64,000 nucleotides of DNA, from the NCBI GenBank assembly GCA_023376005.1, contig CM042148.1, forward strand, positions 66,277,598 to 66,341,597, written 5' to 3'. Shown one piece after another: positions 11,886 through 25,869 of this stretch. Under the pieces are notes generated by a model. That model had not been told where the DNA came from. It did no database searches and saw nothing but the letters and a program-made list of their open reading frames with translations. Made by a program: the position numbers and the translations under genes. Each line of letters starts with the position of its first letter. Position 1 is the first letter of the stretch. The stretch comes from Doryteuthis pealeii. Lineage: Eukaryota; Mollusca; Cephalopoda; Myopsida; Loliginidae.

Positions 11886-11947
11886 CAGATATAATGAAAG
11901 ATTGTGAAAAATCACAATCATACTGAAAAGATTATAATAATTGCAAA

Positions 11948-12011
11948 TATCCATAGTGGCTAACGTACTGGATTGCAACGTCTTAGTAAGGGAGTTCGAA
12001 TCTAGTCGCGC

Positions 12012-12060
<49 letters not shown>

Positions 12061-12180
12061 TGACTAAGGGTATTGTCAAAAGTATGAAACGTCTCAACCG
12101 CAGCTATGAGTTAAATGGTACAATATATTTGGCATTAAATAACCCACGTAGGTTGATATGCCATTAAACAAAGAAACCTA
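11948..12180 (+). mobile_element. tRNA-derived SINE with internal (TTA)n
   Basis: Box-A-like tagtggctaacgtactgga and box-B-like gagttcgaatctag mark a tRNA-like head, followed by a (TTA)n tract at about 12010-12060. The 3' end reads ggcattaaataaccc, then ggttgatatgccatt and an (AAAC)-like tail. The GGCAT/ATGCC arms of the tail module can pair. Confidence 0.8.
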
Positions 12181-12274
12181 AATCTATTTTATTGGTATAA
12201 CCCAGAACTTGTTGGAAAATGGACATCCATCAACAACAACAAAAAATAATTCTATTTGTCTGAATTTTTTTAAT

Positions 12275-12595
12275 GAGGCTTGATAATTTGTATTCTTTGG
12301 ATTTTTCGGACTGTTATCCTCATTTTTATTGCTATATACACAAAGTTGCGGCCGTTGTGCCATCCGGTCTTTTTCAGGTGTTTCATGGTTAGCGGAATAA
12401 GAACAGTCTACCTCGGTGGATTAAATAAAGGTTTCGGTTCAAAGTTCCATGATGGCTCCCAATTACGACATGAAGACTCCGAGTTCCACAAGAAGGTTCC
12501 AGAGTTCGACTAGAATGTTCCCAAGATCTGAAGAAACGTTGTTTATATAACCATAAAGATGAGAATAAAAGTCCGAGAAATCCAAATAATACAAA
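12275..12595 (+). repeat. Family D foldback repeat, copy 1 (degenerate)
   Basis: The left arm (gaggcttgataattt..., cggactgttatcctcat) and right arm (gatgagaataaaagtccgag) are inverted repeats flanking a decayed minisatellite of the ctcgggaaccttct type. It is the oldest-looking of five family D copies, and the internal CTGAA...GGCC stem is partly broken. Confidence 0.65.
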
Positions 12596-12599
12596 AAGT

Positions 12600-12890
12600 A
12601 ATTCATACGCATTTAAGAATAAACTAATTTTCATAAAAATTTACACAATTAAAAAGAAGAATCAAAGTAAAAAATATAATGTAAAATTTGATATGATATT
12701 TTCGATGTATTTTGACCTTTAAAGACCTTTAAAAGAACGTATATCTTTCTTTTTTAACGAAACTTTTTTCTTTTACTATCAAGAATTAGGAGTCTACGTT
12801 GTCTAAATATATTAAATAAAGCATTTTTATTATTAATTTTAGACTAGTTTATCTTTGTTTTTCTCTCTCGCGGAATTCAGGTTGTTGCAC
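12600..12890. other. AT-rich spacer
   Basis: No gene, RNA or recognisable repeat seen. Confidence 0.4.
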
Positions 12891-12892
12891 AT

Positions 12893-13045
12893 GTGCGGGA
12901 AAGTGAGGAGCTGATGGTAGGTGGCGCTCCATCTCAGACGCAAAAACAATCTCCTTGGTCTAGCGCTAATGAAAAGGGTATATTCTCCCTTGCTGTCTGG
13001 CTGATACCGACTTTAGGCCACGACACCGACTTTACTTACACCAAG
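12893..13045 (+). mobile_element. OK-type SINE body (5' truncated)
   Basis: The shared body phrases gtgaggagctgatggtagg, gcgctccatctcag, aaaacaatctccttggtct, agcgctaatgaaaagggta and ctggctgataccgactt match the full element at 37101-37345. The tRNA-Lys-like head is absent. Confidence 0.8.
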
Positions 13046-13079
13046 GAATATGTCTTTGTGTTCATAATTAAGAACTAAG

Positions 13080-13640
13080 ATGGATACGGAGAGATCCAAT
13101 CTTCGAAGCGACCCAATGAAGTAAAAGCCAGAGAACAGGGCGGTCAGCGACGAAGATTAGAAGACATTATAAGACAGAAAAGAAACTCGTTAGAGTAAAG
13201 TCGTCGGCAAAAGCAAATGTAAGGAAACCGCACAGAAGAAAAAATGAAAAAGAGACAGACAGACAGACAGAGGAAAATGAGATAGTATGTATATTTTTGT
13301 GAGGGAGAGGGAGAGGAAGAGATAGAGAGTAAAAGAGAAAGGAAGAGAGAGAGACAGTGTATGTAAGAGAGAGTGAGAAAGAGTGAGAGAGAGAAGAAAA
13401 GAAATTAAAAAATGACAGAGAGAGTGTGTTTGTATGTGAGAAAGAGAAAGAGAGAGGGAGAGAGATAGAGAAAAGAGTGAAAAACGAGAAAATTAGAAAG
13501 AGATAAAGTGATAAAGAAAGAAAGAGAGAGGGAATGTATGTGCATGTGTGTGTGTGTGTGTGTGTGAGTGTGTGTGTGTGAGGTGATGACAGGGCATAAC
13601 ATTTGAATACATGTAATCATTTCTTATGAATCAAAACGGA
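13080..13640. repeat. GA-rich low complexity and (TG)n
   Basis: A long purine-rich stretch with GA, GACA and (TG)n runs and no coding signal. From about 13583 a segment (aggtgatgacagggc...) also appears inverted near 16288-16390. Confidence 0.7.
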
Positions 13641-13654
13641 ATGGTCTATTATTT

Positions 13655-13880
13655 ATATGAGGTGATGACAGGGCGTAATACGCGTAGGTGGGTTCTTTAT
13701 TTCTAGCGCTAGAGCAAGGAGATTGTTTTGTCGTCTGGGGTGGAGCGCCACACCTACAATCAGCTCCTTACTTCACCGCATCCCTTTGCTACTCATACGC
13801 TGAGTTGGCGAGGGCCGGTATCGAACTTGGAACCTTGTGGTTCCTAGGCTGATGCTCTACCGACTGAGCTAAGTCGGTAA
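13655..13880 (-). mobile_element. OK-type (tRNA-Lys-like) SINE
   Basis: The minus strand reads a tRNA-like head with tagctcagtcggtagagc (box A) and gttcgataccggccctcgcc (box B), then the body shared with 37101-37345. Octopus SINEs of tRNA-Lys origin are known, and the match to that group is my recollection of head type, not a database hit. It carries body substitutions, so it is not a tRNA gene. Confidence 0.8.
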
Positions 13881-13899
13881 CATTTAATATAATGGCGTT

Positions 13900-14330
13900 A
13901 TATCTACTGGTGATGACTTTTACCAACGGGATACAAGCACTGCAACATTGTTAGAAGAAGTGTGTGGACCGCAAGCGCACCATGTTCAAATATAAACCTT
14001 GTTTGATCCCATTAAATGAAAGTATTGGGATTGCATCTCTGGACTAATAGGTAATTAACTCCCGTGTCTGCCAGTAGACGCTAGGTGGTGTAGCCGGCAG
14101 CGTTATTAAAGAGAAAGCGGCAAAGTCAAGACCCTCTTTCACATTTTCGGCCTTGAGTAACAACGCATAAGCTGCGTTCCTGTCCACGGAGAGGAGGCTT
14201 TGCTCCCCAATAATGAACATAACTTAACATGTGAGTCTTTACAGTTTCCTTTCCTAGCATCTACATATCAAGGATGCAAGGCATTCTCTACTAAAGACTT
14301 CTTTTCATATATATATTTACCAACCCCTCC
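13900..14330. other. Unassigned spacer, possible SINE flanks
   Basis: No gene seen. The tccccacgag...gcggagttt-type phrase near 14310-14380 is the far end of the OR-type SINE that follows. Confidence 0.35.
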
Positions 14331-14334
14331 GCAC

Positions 14335-14595
14335 GAGCAGGATGTGACACAAGGTCAATTTCTTAAGCGGAGTTTAACAGGTTTGAATTCCTTCTCCTAG
14401 ACTGGTTACCTAGCCACGGTTAAAGAGCCCAGTCTGCCCTGCTATTTATCCATAGCTGGAGGGAGAATTGGATTCATACCTTTCCCAAGGGTATTAGCGC
14501 TATATGAAATTCAAACAGCTTCGTCCAGGAATTGAACTCGGGTCGACGAGTCCATTTCCTATGACTCTAACCATTAGACCACGCGCCTTTTCATA
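14335..14595 (-). mobile_element. OR-type tRNA-derived SINE
   Basis: On the minus strand the head reads ggcgcgtggtctaatggtt (box A), gagttcaattcctggacga (box B), then gcgctaatacccttggg, aaggtatgaatccaa and ttctccctccagctatgg. This matches copies at 53512-53780, 53195-53395, 58948-59215, 48800-49098 and 56408-56542. The far end reads aaacctgttaaactccgctt. Confidence 0.85.
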
Positions 14596-14794
14596 TAAGG
14601 TCATTTCGCTCATACAGCTTTGTATAAGATCTTTCATGTATCTCCTGTTATGTTTGTATTCTCTTTTGTTAATATTGTCGTTATTACATCGTTGTGAATT
14701 CTTCTCACATTTACTCCGTACGAGGAAACGATACATGTAACCAACTATCGTTCTTCTTCACGAGTATCTTGGTCAGCCTGTAAATATCTCAGCC

Positions 14795-15410
14795 AATTGT
14801 ATGGGCCATCGTTTAGGCTTCAAGCAAGAGAGCTTGTCCAGCGGAAATCCTTGGTAAAGAATCCTTTGGATGTTCCTTGGTAGCTTTTCGTATCGCATGA
14901 CACTCGAGAATATGCTCAAGTGTTTATACTTTCCTCTTTTAGGTTTGGTTGGTTGGATTTTAACGGCATGTAAAACCCTTGGGTTATTTTATGCCGAAGA
15001 CTTTTTTGTTTTATTCATTTTTGTTGGGTGTGGTTCTTAATTTGGTTCTATTGGGTATAGCTGTATAGATTTTGTTGGTTGGATTTTACAACATGTCAAC
15101 TTGTTACGATTTTTGTGGCCATCTTTAAGCTTCAAGCGATAGCGCTTGTCCAGTGGAGATCCTTTGTGTTAAGCAGAGTACGATCCTTAGCGTAGAATCC
15201 TTTGGTTGTTCCTTGGTGCTTCTCAGTCTTGCAGGTCCTTCGTCAATGATTGCAAATAGACGTCTCTCAATATCAGTGATTAGGTAGTCAACCAGCCACG
15301 CAGTCGGGCTGTTAATTGGCCGAGGTTTAAACCCTGTGACCTCGCTTAGTTTATAAATCTAAGTGGTGTATTGTAGCACACCTTATATACCAAACAATTC
15401 CAACACCCGC
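14795..15410. repeat. Family B interspersed repeat (two pieces)
   Basis: A full-length-looking copy spans about 15110-15410 and a short piece about 14795-14935, separated by family A fragments. Signature phrases are gcttcaagcgatagcgctt, tttggttgttccttggtg, gtcaatgattgcaaatag and taagtggtgtattgtag. Other copies lie at 26395-26660 and 34797-35170. I found no tRNA-like head, terminal repeats or coding, so its class is unknown. Confidence 0.7.
14942..15110 (-). repeat. Family A 3' fragments (two, adjacent)
   Basis: Two short minus-strand family A ends sit side by side, each starting ggttggttggatttta and carrying the ggcatgt...atgccga hairpin module or its start. The second abuts family B directly. 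Confidence 0.65.
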
Positions 15411-15617
15411 ACTGAAATACCTAGAAACAGATCTAATGATTTAATGTATACAAATACTGTGGTACCTTGACTTACGAATTTTCCGAGTTACGAGCTGTCA
15501 CTCGATCGATTTTTGCTTTGAGCTAAAATTTGAGGTACGAGTGACCTTCAGATACGCTTATGTTAATAAGTTCACTAAACACATTTAAGTTTCCAAAGTT
15601 ATTACACCAAAGAGAAA

Positions 15618-16006
15618 TCTATTAATAATGGAGATTCGCTTCCGATTTTTGTCTGTAACAAAAACTACGCCACTGCTTACGTCACATTACCCCAAATCGT
15701 CATAACATAGAATAAATACACTCAAAATTTGAACATGGAACATTAGACAGTCCTCATTGCTTTTTAAAACAAGTTTTAATAATACATGAGTGGTACTATA
15801 TGTCTATACATAGTTTGTTTTATTTTAATACATATTTAAAGTTTAATTTCAAATTGTTTTATTTTTTAATCCTTTAATGAATTTGACGATTTTACTTACT
15901 TAGGGTACAAACTCGCTGACATTGAATTTTTAACTCCCAACCCTCAGGCAATATGTTTCAAAAATCTATTTTTACATCGCCTGGAGGGCGTTTTTGATTT
16001 TGCTAC
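15618..16006 (+). mobile_element. Non-autonomous Helitron, degenerate ends
   Basis: The body is the reverse complement of 24347-24739 (phrases aatggagattcgcttccg, ttgtctgtaac, cttacgtcacatta, caaccctcaggcaatatg). The 3' hairpin cgcc-tgga-gggcg lies at about 15978-15990, and the end reads CTAC where CTAG is expected. Both termini have point changes relative to the other copies. Confidence 0.75.
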
Positions 16007-16009
16007 GTT

Positions 16010-16640
16010 TATTAATGAAAAAAGAATAAACATTAAAACATTACAGCAAATAATCCAACACTTTCTATTTCATCAAGTTTTTTTTTTCTTATTTAAAAAT
16101 GGAACAAAAAATAGATTGTTTGTGGGGGTTGTTTAATGGCATTTCCGTTTATTCCACAGGCAAAAGGATTTGATATACCAAGAAATTGAGTTACATACTT
16201 ATACTCGTAAGTCAGGGCACCACTCTCTATATACATATATTTAAAGAAATCTCTATAATCTTGATAATAATGCGGTAGTACCTACCTACGCGGATTACGC
16301 CTTGTCATCACCTCATATAAATAATGGAGCATTCCGTTTTTATTCATAAGAAATGATTACATATGTTAAAATGTACGTCATCACCTACAATAAATAATGG
16401 ACCATATCGTTGTAATTGTGAGGAAAGAAATGGAAGAAAAAGAACACCAGAGGGAAAAAGTAATAAAGAAAAAATAAAGGAAGAAAGGCGATAGGTAGGA
16501 AGCGATATCACTTATCATCTGTTTCAATGAAACAGAAGAAAAAAAAAAAGAAAGAAAAAATGATAGAAAGAAAGTAGGGAAAAAGAAGAGAAAAGAGAAA
16601 ATGAAAGTTATATAACCCTTAACTCATGTGTACATATGGG

Positions 16641-16678
<38 letters not shown>

Positions 16679-16740
16679 GTAAAGGTAGAGAGGGAGAAAG
16701 AGACCGAGTATGAGTAAAAGAGATGATGAGGGCTCTTACT
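16010..16740. other. AT- and GA-rich spacer
   Basis: Low complexity with a (GATA)n tract at about 16641-16677. The 16288-16390 part is an inverted match to 13583-13680. No gene seen. Confidence 0.5.
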
Positions 16741-17100
16741 TGTTTACTCTTCTATTTCGTCGGTCACCATATTCTTTAGGGCTTATTTCTCGGGCTGATC
16801 CAGTGGGTTGCTTCTTCGTGTTGGGCTGGTCATCGCTTGTTTTAATAATTTAACAAGACTTGTTGTTTTTCCTTTAAAGCTTTGTTAAACAACCTAGCCC
16901 TGGATTCCGCGCGGATCGAGAGCGACACCCCGAGAGCCGACAACAACGTCCGCTCACGGCAAGTGACTAGTCGTATCTGGACTAAAACTCACGCCTGTAA
17001 TCGCGCGCTTACCGAGGGCTTAGGTCGAGGCCATCATAAATCAATCATAACCCTAACGGTTATGGAAATTTCACTCACTGATTTTCAAATCTAACGAACT
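16740..17100. other. Unassigned higher-GC segment
   Basis: Less repetitive and richer in GC than its surroundings. The stretch at about 16810-16880 (cttcttcgtgttgggctgg, taacaagacttgttgtttt) matches the reverse complement of about 23925-23985, and more weakly 1575-1680 and 25010-25040, suggesting a dispersed, possibly LTR-derived segment. A 70-residue frame at 16882-17094 shows no domain. Confidence 0.35.
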
Positions 17101-17186
17101 ATTATTCAAAAATATTCTTACTACAGTACGTACATAATTCATTGACTATCCATGAATTATGTAGCAAAAGAATCTTGCCAGAGATT

Positions 17187-17425
17187 AGTATTATTTAGAT
17201 TATTCGAACTATTGTCCTCATCTTTATTGTAATCTGTGTAAAGTTTCGGCCAAGGTGCCCTTTGGCCTTCTTCAGGTATTTCTTGTCAAACTGTCAAACC
17301 TTCTCGGGAGCCTTCTCGAACTCGGGAACTTTCTTGTTGGACTCGGGAGCCATCACAGAACTTTGATCCCAACCCTTCATCAATCTATGGGGGTATCCTA
17401 TTCTCATTCCGCTAACCATAGCTAG
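17187..17425 (-). repeat. Family D foldback repeat, copy 2
   Basis: The left arm (attcgaactattgtcctcat) leads to the structured motif at 17243-17275 and then ctcgggaac-type units. On the minus strand this reads CTGAAGA-A-GGCCAA-loop-TTGGCC-GAAAC. The stem bases differ from other copies but still pair. The right arm is missing. Confidence 0.75.
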
Positions 17426-17560
17426 GTTACAGGAGTTAAGCTGTGTTAATTATTATTCTGTGTTACTGTCGCCCTGGACTAGGATTGAACCTGCAGCCTA
17501 GAGATAAGTGTCACTAAGAACTGTCTTAACCCAACGCCTTTATTCATTGTGCCATGTGTC
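17425..17560 (-). mobile_element. tRNA-derived SINE
   Basis: The minus strand reads tggcacaatgaataaaggcg (box-A-like) and gcaggttcaatcctag (box B), followed by a tail ending in ttaacacagctt. The same tail words appear around 59190-59330. Confidence 0.65.
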
Positions 17561-17824
17561 CAGAGATTATTATAATTTTTACATATTGAACAAACGCAAT
17601 AGCTCTTAATTAAACATATCAAATGTTGTAATATAATCAAATTATGATACCACGGTATATCCAATGGTTCTCTATAATTTTGATAATTCTAGAGAGTATT
17701 TATGTAATTATTTCAATGTTGCCTGAAAAAAATAAGACACGTGATTTTCATTAGACTTGAAAAAAATGTTACTTGATTTGAAAAGTTCACATGTTATTTC
17801 TTTCTTAAAACATGGAATTCCAGC

Positions 17825-19745
<1,921 letters not shown>

Positions 19746-19755
19746 ATAAAAAAGT

Positions 19756-19999
19756 AAAGTGAAGTAGTCGGGTGGCCTAAAGTCGATATCAGCCAATCAG
19801 CGAGGGGTCTATCCCTTTCACTAGTACTAGACCAAGGAGTTTTTTGCGTATGAGATGGGGCGCCAGACCTACCATCAGTTTCTTACTTTACCGCACAGAT
19901 CACCGTGTTATTCATAGGGGGAGGAAAAAGATGAAGTTGGCGAGGGCCGATATCGAACTAGGAACCTTGCCGTTGTCTAACCGAACGCTCTACCGACTA

Positions 20000-20005
<6 letters not shown>
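19756..20005 (-). mobile_element. OK-type (tRNA-Lys-like) SINE
   Basis: Minus-strand head with cttagtcggtagagcgttcg and gttcgatatcggccctcgcc, then the standard body (gtaagaaactgatggtaggt, cttggtctagtactagtga, ctggctgatatcgacttta). A short insertion, gggaggaaaaagatgaa, near 19917-19934 separates head and body. Confidence 0.75.
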
Positions 20006-21116
<1,111 letters not shown>

Positions 21117-21485
21117 GGCTCATAAAAGAATCAAGAAATATTGTTATGACAATTTTCTCGCCCACATAATCACGTCGTCCACTGATGCAGCAAAGAAAAA
21201 AGACGGTGAATATTTTATTGAAACATTTGCAAATTGTGAACAGTAATTTGAAAAGTGACAAAGAAAAAAAAAGGGGGGAAAAAGGAAAAGGGAAAAATTT
21301 GCCAAAATATCTGTTCAGGTGTTCAGCAACGTTTTGTTTTTATTCGTCATAAACAAAAACAACAGCAACAAAAACAACAGCAACAAAATCATCATCATCA
21401 TCATCATCATCATTCATCATCATCATCATCATCATCAGGAACAACAACTACGAAAAAATCAACAAAATAATAATAATGATAATAA

Positions 21486-21776
21486 TACTGAGTGAAAATG
21501 AAAGAAAGCAAAAAGGTAGACAAATACTTAGACCTTGCCAGAGAACTGAGTAAACTTAGGAACATGAAGGTGAAGGTCGTACCAATTGTAACTGGTGCAC
21601 TCGGAACGGTTCCCAAAGCTCTGAAAAAGAATTTAGGACAATTAAAAATCAGAGGAAAAATCGAAAGCATCCAAACAATAGCACTGTTTGGATCGGCTAG
21701 AATACTCAGAAGAAACCTGAGGAGATTTGCTGTCACTCAGCCTCCAGTGAACTACCAGCTACGGCCGGTGTGAAAA
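21486..21776 (+). pseudogene. R2-like LINE C-terminal fragment
   Basis: An open 93-codon frame reads KVDKYLDLARELSKL, then VPIVTGALGTVPKAL, IRGKIESIQTIAL, SARILRR and VTQPPVNYQL. This is the conserved end of a non-LTR retrotransposon polyprotein whose more upstream part (seen at 22490-22850) has a CCHH-type finger and the RPD...D core of a restriction-like endonuclease. It is followed by a (TAA)n tail at 21776-21812. Confidence 0.8.
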
Positions 21777-21799
<23 letters not shown>

Positions 21800-21812
<13 letters not shown>

Positions 21813-22300
21813 CTGGAAATCAGAAAAAGAATTGAGACCATCCAGGCAACTGCATAGCTGCAATCGGCTAGAATACTCAGAAAAGTCCTGGAGACCTGAG
21901 GAGACTTGTTGTCACTCAGACTCCAGTGAAAGACGATCAGCTAATACTAGTGTGAAAAACTCACATAATAATAATACAACGAGAATACAAAGCTAGGCAC
22001 GACTGAGATGGGAAGGTGATCCACTAGGAATTATAAATACAGGACATTGCTAGAGAATTGAAAAAAAATGTGTAATATGAGGGTGAAAGCGATACCAATT
22101 GTAGATGAACGCTCCACAAATGTTTAGAAAACTGACTAGAGGAATTGGAATTCAGAGGAAGAATTGAGACCATCCTCACAACAACATTGTTGAGATCGAC
22201 TAGAATACTCAAAGGAGTCATGAGAACCTGTTGTTGTTATCACTCAAACTCCAGTGAAAGACCATCAGCTAACGCTGGTATTAAAAACTGACAAGGGGTG
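21800..22300 (+). pseudogene. R2-like LINE 3' fragments (two)
   Basis: Two further decayed copies of the same ending lie at about 21810-21965 and 22040-22300. The first encodes IETIQATA, stop, LQSARILRKVLE in one frame. Each ends in a gtgtgaaaaactca- or gtattaaaaactga-type 3' UTR. Confidence 0.7.
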
Positions 22301-23100
22301 AATGGAACAGAACATCGAAAACAAGAAAACAAAGATGGGAAGAAAAACAATTATATGAATACTTCAAACGTTAAATTGGAGAGGTTGCCCATGAAAACCT
22401 GAAGAGAAAACTGAATCGTTAATAATTGCTTCACAAAACAATACCATAAGTACAAATTATATCAAAGCAAAAATTGATAAGATACAACAGAACAGTAAAT
22501 ATAGACTGTGTCGTGACAGAGATGAGTCCATAAACCATTATTAAGTGTATGTAGCAAACTAGCACTTCAAGAATACAAAGGCACGACTGGGTTCGGAAGG
22601 TAATCGGGATCCACTGGGAATTATGCTAAAAACTAAATTTTGAACACACAACAAAATGCTATATACATAAAACAGAATCTGTTCTTAAGAATGAAACGCA
22701 TAAAATTCTCTGGGACTTCGAAATAAAGACGGATCACATTATCCCGTCCATGAGACCAGACCTAGTATAGATTAACAAACAACAGATAACTTTTTAACTG
22801 GTAGTCTTTGCAGTTACAGATCGCAGGGGAAGATGAAGGAAAACAAAATCACAGACATATACCTGGACCTTGAAAAATCTGTGGAATATGGGAGTAAAAG
22901 TGATACCAATTGTAGTTGGTGCACTTGGAACGGTCCCAAAAATCTTCGAAAAAGTCTAGAGGAACTGGAAACCAAAGGAAGATTTGATACCATTTCATTG
23001 CTGCAATCGGCTAGAATAATCAGAAGAGTCCTGGAGCTGTTGTCACTCAGACTCCAGTGATAGACCATCAGCTAACGCTGGTGTGAAAAACTCAAAAGGG
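22300..23100 (+). pseudogene. R2-like LINE, longest fragment in window
   Basis: The most upstream-reaching copy. Across frameshifts and stops it shows a QNSKYRLCRDRDESINHY finger-like motif near 22490-22540, HWELC-like residues near 22605, WDFEIKTDHIIP near 22715 and RPDLV near 22755. A VVFAV in place of the usual VDFAVP follows near 22800, then LWNMGVKVIPIVVGALGTV, and a diverged end. The RPD...D spacing fits the restriction-like endonuclease of R2-type LINEs. It is not functional. Confidence 0.8.
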
Positions 23101-23391
23101 GTGAAATGGAGTCCAAGATGAAATGCAAAAAAAATATAAATCCTGATTATCTGGTGTATCCACCAAATTCTTATATCTTATGAGTATTGTCGTCCTCAGC
23201 TAAATAATGGACAATTTTGATTTTATTATAAAGAAAGAAAGAAAGGGAAGAAAAAAGACATGTTACAGAAAAAATATAATAAGAAAGAAAGTATGAGACT
23301 AGAAGATAGAAAAAGGAGGTAAGCGCATGGAAAAATAACGCTAATCTGTTTCAATCGAACATAATGAAAAGATGCAAAGAAGGAGCGGAAG

Positions 23392-23459
<68 letters not shown>

Positions 23460-23572
23460 AAATCAAGATTATGATACTTTTTACATATCAGACAATGCAA
23501 TAGCTCTCAAGTAAACATATCTAATCTTGTAATAATTAGATTATCAAACTGTGATATATCTACAGGTCCGGC

Positions 23573-23609
<37 letters not shown>

Positions 23610-23859
23610 TACCACCAAGCCAGTAATAATGGCGTTACATAATTTATGAGCAGCTTATAAATGATGTGCGTTCCTGTACATAGAATATTTAAATAAGGTT
23701 CGTTAAATTCAAAATCGGAGGTGGGGAATTTTCCATACCCGTTATGATTATGATGGACATAACGATAATCCCAAATCACCTTCCGGTTCATATGCTGTGA
23801 GAATAAGTTTAAGTTTAGTTGAGATGCAACCAGACATTCGAGTAGTGTAGATGTCATTG

Positions 23860-23860
<1 letters not shown>
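23100..23860. other. AT/GA-rich spacer with microsatellites
   Basis: (GA)n at about 23397-23458 and (AAT)n at about 23573-23609. No gene seen. An 84-residue frame at 23609-23863 lacks any recognisable domain. Confidence 0.5.
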
Positions 23861-24340
<480 letters not shown>

Positions 24341-24346
24341 ACAAGA

Positions 24347-24739
24347 CTAGTAAAAAATAAAAAACACCCTCCGGGCGATGTAAAAATAGATTTTTGAAAC
24401 ATATTGCCTGAGGGTTGGGAGTTAAAAATTCAATGTCAACGAGTTTGTACCCTAAGTAAGTAAAATCATCAAATTTATTAAAGGATTAAAAAATAAAACA
24501 ATTTGAAATGTAAACTTTAAATATATATTAAAATAAAACAAACTATATATAGATATATAATACCAGTCATGTATTTATTAAAACTTATTTTAAAAAATGA
24601 GGACTGTCTAATGCTGCATGTTCAAAATTTGAGTGTATTTATTCTATGTTATGACGATTTTTGGTAATGTGACGTAAGCAGTGACGTATTTTTTGTTACA
24701 GACAAAAACCGGAAGCGAATCTCCATTATTAATAGAAGA
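24347..24739 (-). mobile_element. Non-autonomous Helitron, 393 bp
   Basis: Read on the minus strand it starts A|TCTTCTATTAATAATGGAG and ends with a cgccc-gga-gggtg hairpin, an A/T spacer, CTAG (24347-24350) and T. The body is homologous to 15618-16006. Both Helitron ends are intact. Confidence 0.85.
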
Positions 24740-24832
24740 TATCTGGCAGTCCTTGCCTATTTAAAATACAAATAAATTGCATTTAGCGGAACTGCTTATC
24801 TCCTTAAGAGAGTCCTGTTAATGAGATTTAAA

Positions 24833-25806
24833 TGTAACACTCAAATGTAGCCGCAAAAATATAGATACGTAGAATGCGTATAATCACGACCTTTCCTCAC
24901 ACTGTTATATAGCCCATCGTCGTTATATATACATGAGAGTGTGACTTCGGGTGATAGAGACAGAGAGAGAGAGACGGATACAGAGTTGAGACTTACTTGC
25001 TTCATTTCTTCCTGCTATCTTGTGTTGTTGTTTTTATATATATATATGGTGTGTGCCAGTTCCCCGCTTATACTTACCGACTGGCCAAGGTCACGTGATT
25101 GACTCTTCTAACCAATCACTGGCAGTACTACTGGCCTGATAAGATACTTAACCCCCCCCCCCATAATGGTCACACATCAAATACACTCTTTGACGACGGA
25201 CGCACATAGGATTGCCGGGATGTTTACCAATACTCACGAAGGACTTATACGATTACCAGTAACTGAGGACACTTTAGTAACCAAAGGATTCACATTGTCG
25301 ACGGACCTTTTATCAAGTTCTCCACCAGATAAGCGCTTCTGCTATAGGGCCAAGCAATGGCCCTTAAAAACTTTACATGTGTGGCTATTTCCTTTTCTAC
25401 TTCTTTAGTCGGTCGTTGTCTAGTCGCCATGTTTTCGTCTTCTACTTCTTTTCTGCTCCTGCTAAGTTCTTGTCTGGCTGTTTCATCTTTACTTCTAAGG
25501 GCTTCTTTCGGGCTACTTTTTTCGTCGTGCAATTAATTAACCACAAGATTTCTATTTTCTTGACCAAGATTTATTTCTGCCCATGTTCTTCCGCTCGAAG
25601 GTTCAATCTCAGCAGAGCACGTCTACTCTACGCCCATCTCTGGTTGAAACTGATTTCCTAACTAACTATATCACGTGATGTGCGAGATTCGCGACTTTGG
25701 GGGTCAAGGATACCAACGGTCCTGTATTTTTCCACTTGGCCCCCTTGAATTCACACTACAGGGTCTTGTCAACAATCCGCGCCACCACAGAATTATGTAA
25801 CACCAT
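24833..25806. mobile_element. Possible solo LTR or LTR-like block
   Basis: A less repetitive 0.97-kb block starting tgtaacac and ending atgtaaca, i.e. TG...CA termini. It contains TATA-like words (ttatatagcc near 24905, ttatatatac near 24925), CACGTG sites (25092, 25672) and a C13 run at 25152. I see no convincing target-site duplication, primer-binding site or coding, so this is only a candidate. Confidence 0.3.
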
Positions 25807-25869
25807 TTTTAGGTAAAGAACCGGTGAAGGATTGTGAGAAATCGAAAGTAAGTTGAAAATCAAATAATA

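Noticed and set aside
16882..17094. 70-residue frame in the GC-richer segment
   Set aside because: Short, no domain, and the flanking sequence is shared with another non-coding locus.
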